Below are positions 63,791 to 64,000 of a stretch of 64,000 nt of DNA, in pieces. A program made the position numbers and the translations under genes. The notes beneath the pieces are model-generated. The model ran no database searches. It was not told the origin of the DNA and saw only the letters and a list, made by a program, of their open reading frames with translations. The stretch's first letter is position 1; every line of letters begins with the position of its first letter. Source of the DNA: Labrenzia sp. PHM005. GTDB lineage: Bacteria; Pseudomonadota; Alphaproteobacteria; Rhizobiales; Stappiaceae. The stretch spans positions 2,537,001 to 2,601,000 of the forward strand of contig NZ_CP041191.1 of NCBI RefSeq assembly GCF_006517275.1, read 5' to 3'.

Positions 63791-64000
63791 ATGGCTGGAA
63801 AGCCCTTTGATCAGCTTACGGGTGATATCTGGTATGATGGCACCTTCGTGCCCTGGTCGGATGCCAAACTGCATGTCTTGAGCCATGGACTGCACTACGG
63901 CAGCAGCGTGTTCGAAGGCGAGCGCGCCTATGGCGGCCGTATTTTCAAGTCCGAAGAACATACGGAACGTCTTCTAGCCTCTGGGCGTGAACTCGGGTTC
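63791..64000 (+). CDS. ilvE: Branched-chain amino acid aminotransferase (N-terminal part)
   Basis: An open frame from an ATG at 63791 to the window edge: 70 codons of a ~290-300-residue protein. [20 protein letters not shown] and [20 protein letters not shown] are typical of fold-type IV transaminases of the IlvE group (the catalytic Lys lies beyond the edge). Upstream is the divergent PetP-like gene. Confidence 0.9.
   Translation, partial: MAGKPFDQLTGDIWYDGTFVPWSDAKLHVLSHGLHYGSSVFEGERAYGGRIFKSEEHTERLLASGRELGF

Noticed and set aside
1..64000. CRISPR arrays, insertion sequences, rRNA, tRNA, prophage
   Set aside because: I looked for regularly spaced repeats, transposase or integrase motifs and tRNA cloverleafs and saw none. 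A tRNAscan or Infernal run would be decisive.

Overview
The window is chromosomal DNA of an alphaproteobacterium, most likely a marine member of the Hyphomicrobiales such as Stappiaceae (Roseibium/Labrenzia relatives). This is inferred from a petABC operon with separate cytochrome b and c1, a petP-petR regulator pair beside ilvE, a DUF1285 / Nudix / DUF6111 / CCA-transferase run, ubiK, midA-lgt-pgeF, HD-GYP and soluble-receptor chemotaxis genes, and a DsyB-like methyltransferase. I saw no rRNA, tRNA, CRISPR, transposase or phage gene; most genes are housekeeping or core accessory.

Layout. 1-8.5 kb: end of a glutathionyl-hydroquinone reductase, a GNAT enzyme, then a leftward MoxR-type cluster (MoxR ATPase, DUF58, BatA/DUF4159 protein, VWA-type membrane protein). 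8.8-12.8 kb: rightward DUF1285, CoA pyrophosphatase, DUF6111, CCA tRNA nucleotidyltransferase and an HD-GYP protein. 12.8-14.3 kb: leftward hemF and trmL. 14.4-21 kb: two paralogous half-size ABC exporters around a DUF2177 protein, a chemotaxis receptor and a small membrane protein; the second exporter is preceded by a structured leader containing a short uORF with a near-perfect Shine-Dalgarno. 21.3-24.1 kb: petABC (bc1 complex). 24.2-28.2 kb: mtnP, apt, bluB, GNAT and a DsyB-like S-methyltransferase. 28.2-32.4 kb: two MaoC-fold proteins, a small secreted protein, a DUF1801 protein, an SLC13/RCK transporter and a 53-residue ORF.

32.4-37.6 kb holds a FAH-family hydrolase divergent from a GntR regulator and a four-gene ABC importer. 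37.7-42.1 kb is a leftward iron-type ABC importer. 42.2-47.4 kb: ychF, a beta-lactamase-fold serine hydrolase, secreted RNase T2, pth and rplY. 47.7-50.5 kb: a periplasmic sensor-like protein whose Shine-Dalgarno lies in a perfect inverted repeat, followed by a chemotaxis receptor. 50.5-52.6 kb: MOSC protein and a four-cysteine MarR regulator, divergent from a His-rich periplasmic protein, over a 23-bp perfect palindrome and back-to-back promoters sharing one -35 box. 52.7-57.4 kb: prs, a lipoprotein, pgeF, midA, lgt. 57.6-60.8 kb: ubiK, a structured leader, ybjN-like, proC, TetR regulator, csaA. 60.8-64 kb: histidine kinase, PetR-like response regulator, PetP-like MarR regulator, and the start of ilvE.

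Functional themes. Respiration and its control (petABC with the PetPR-like genes about 40 kb away); methionine/purine salvage (mtnP, apt) beside a candidate DMSP-synthesis gene; envelope biogenesis (lgt, pgeF, lipoprotein, MoxR cluster); translation (cca, trmL, pth, rplY, csaA, ychF, RNase T2). The less-explained signals are regulatory: the uORF leader before the ABC exporter, the SD-sequestering repeat before the periplasmic sensor, the MarR divergent promoter with a predicted leaderless transcript, and the long structured ybjN leader.
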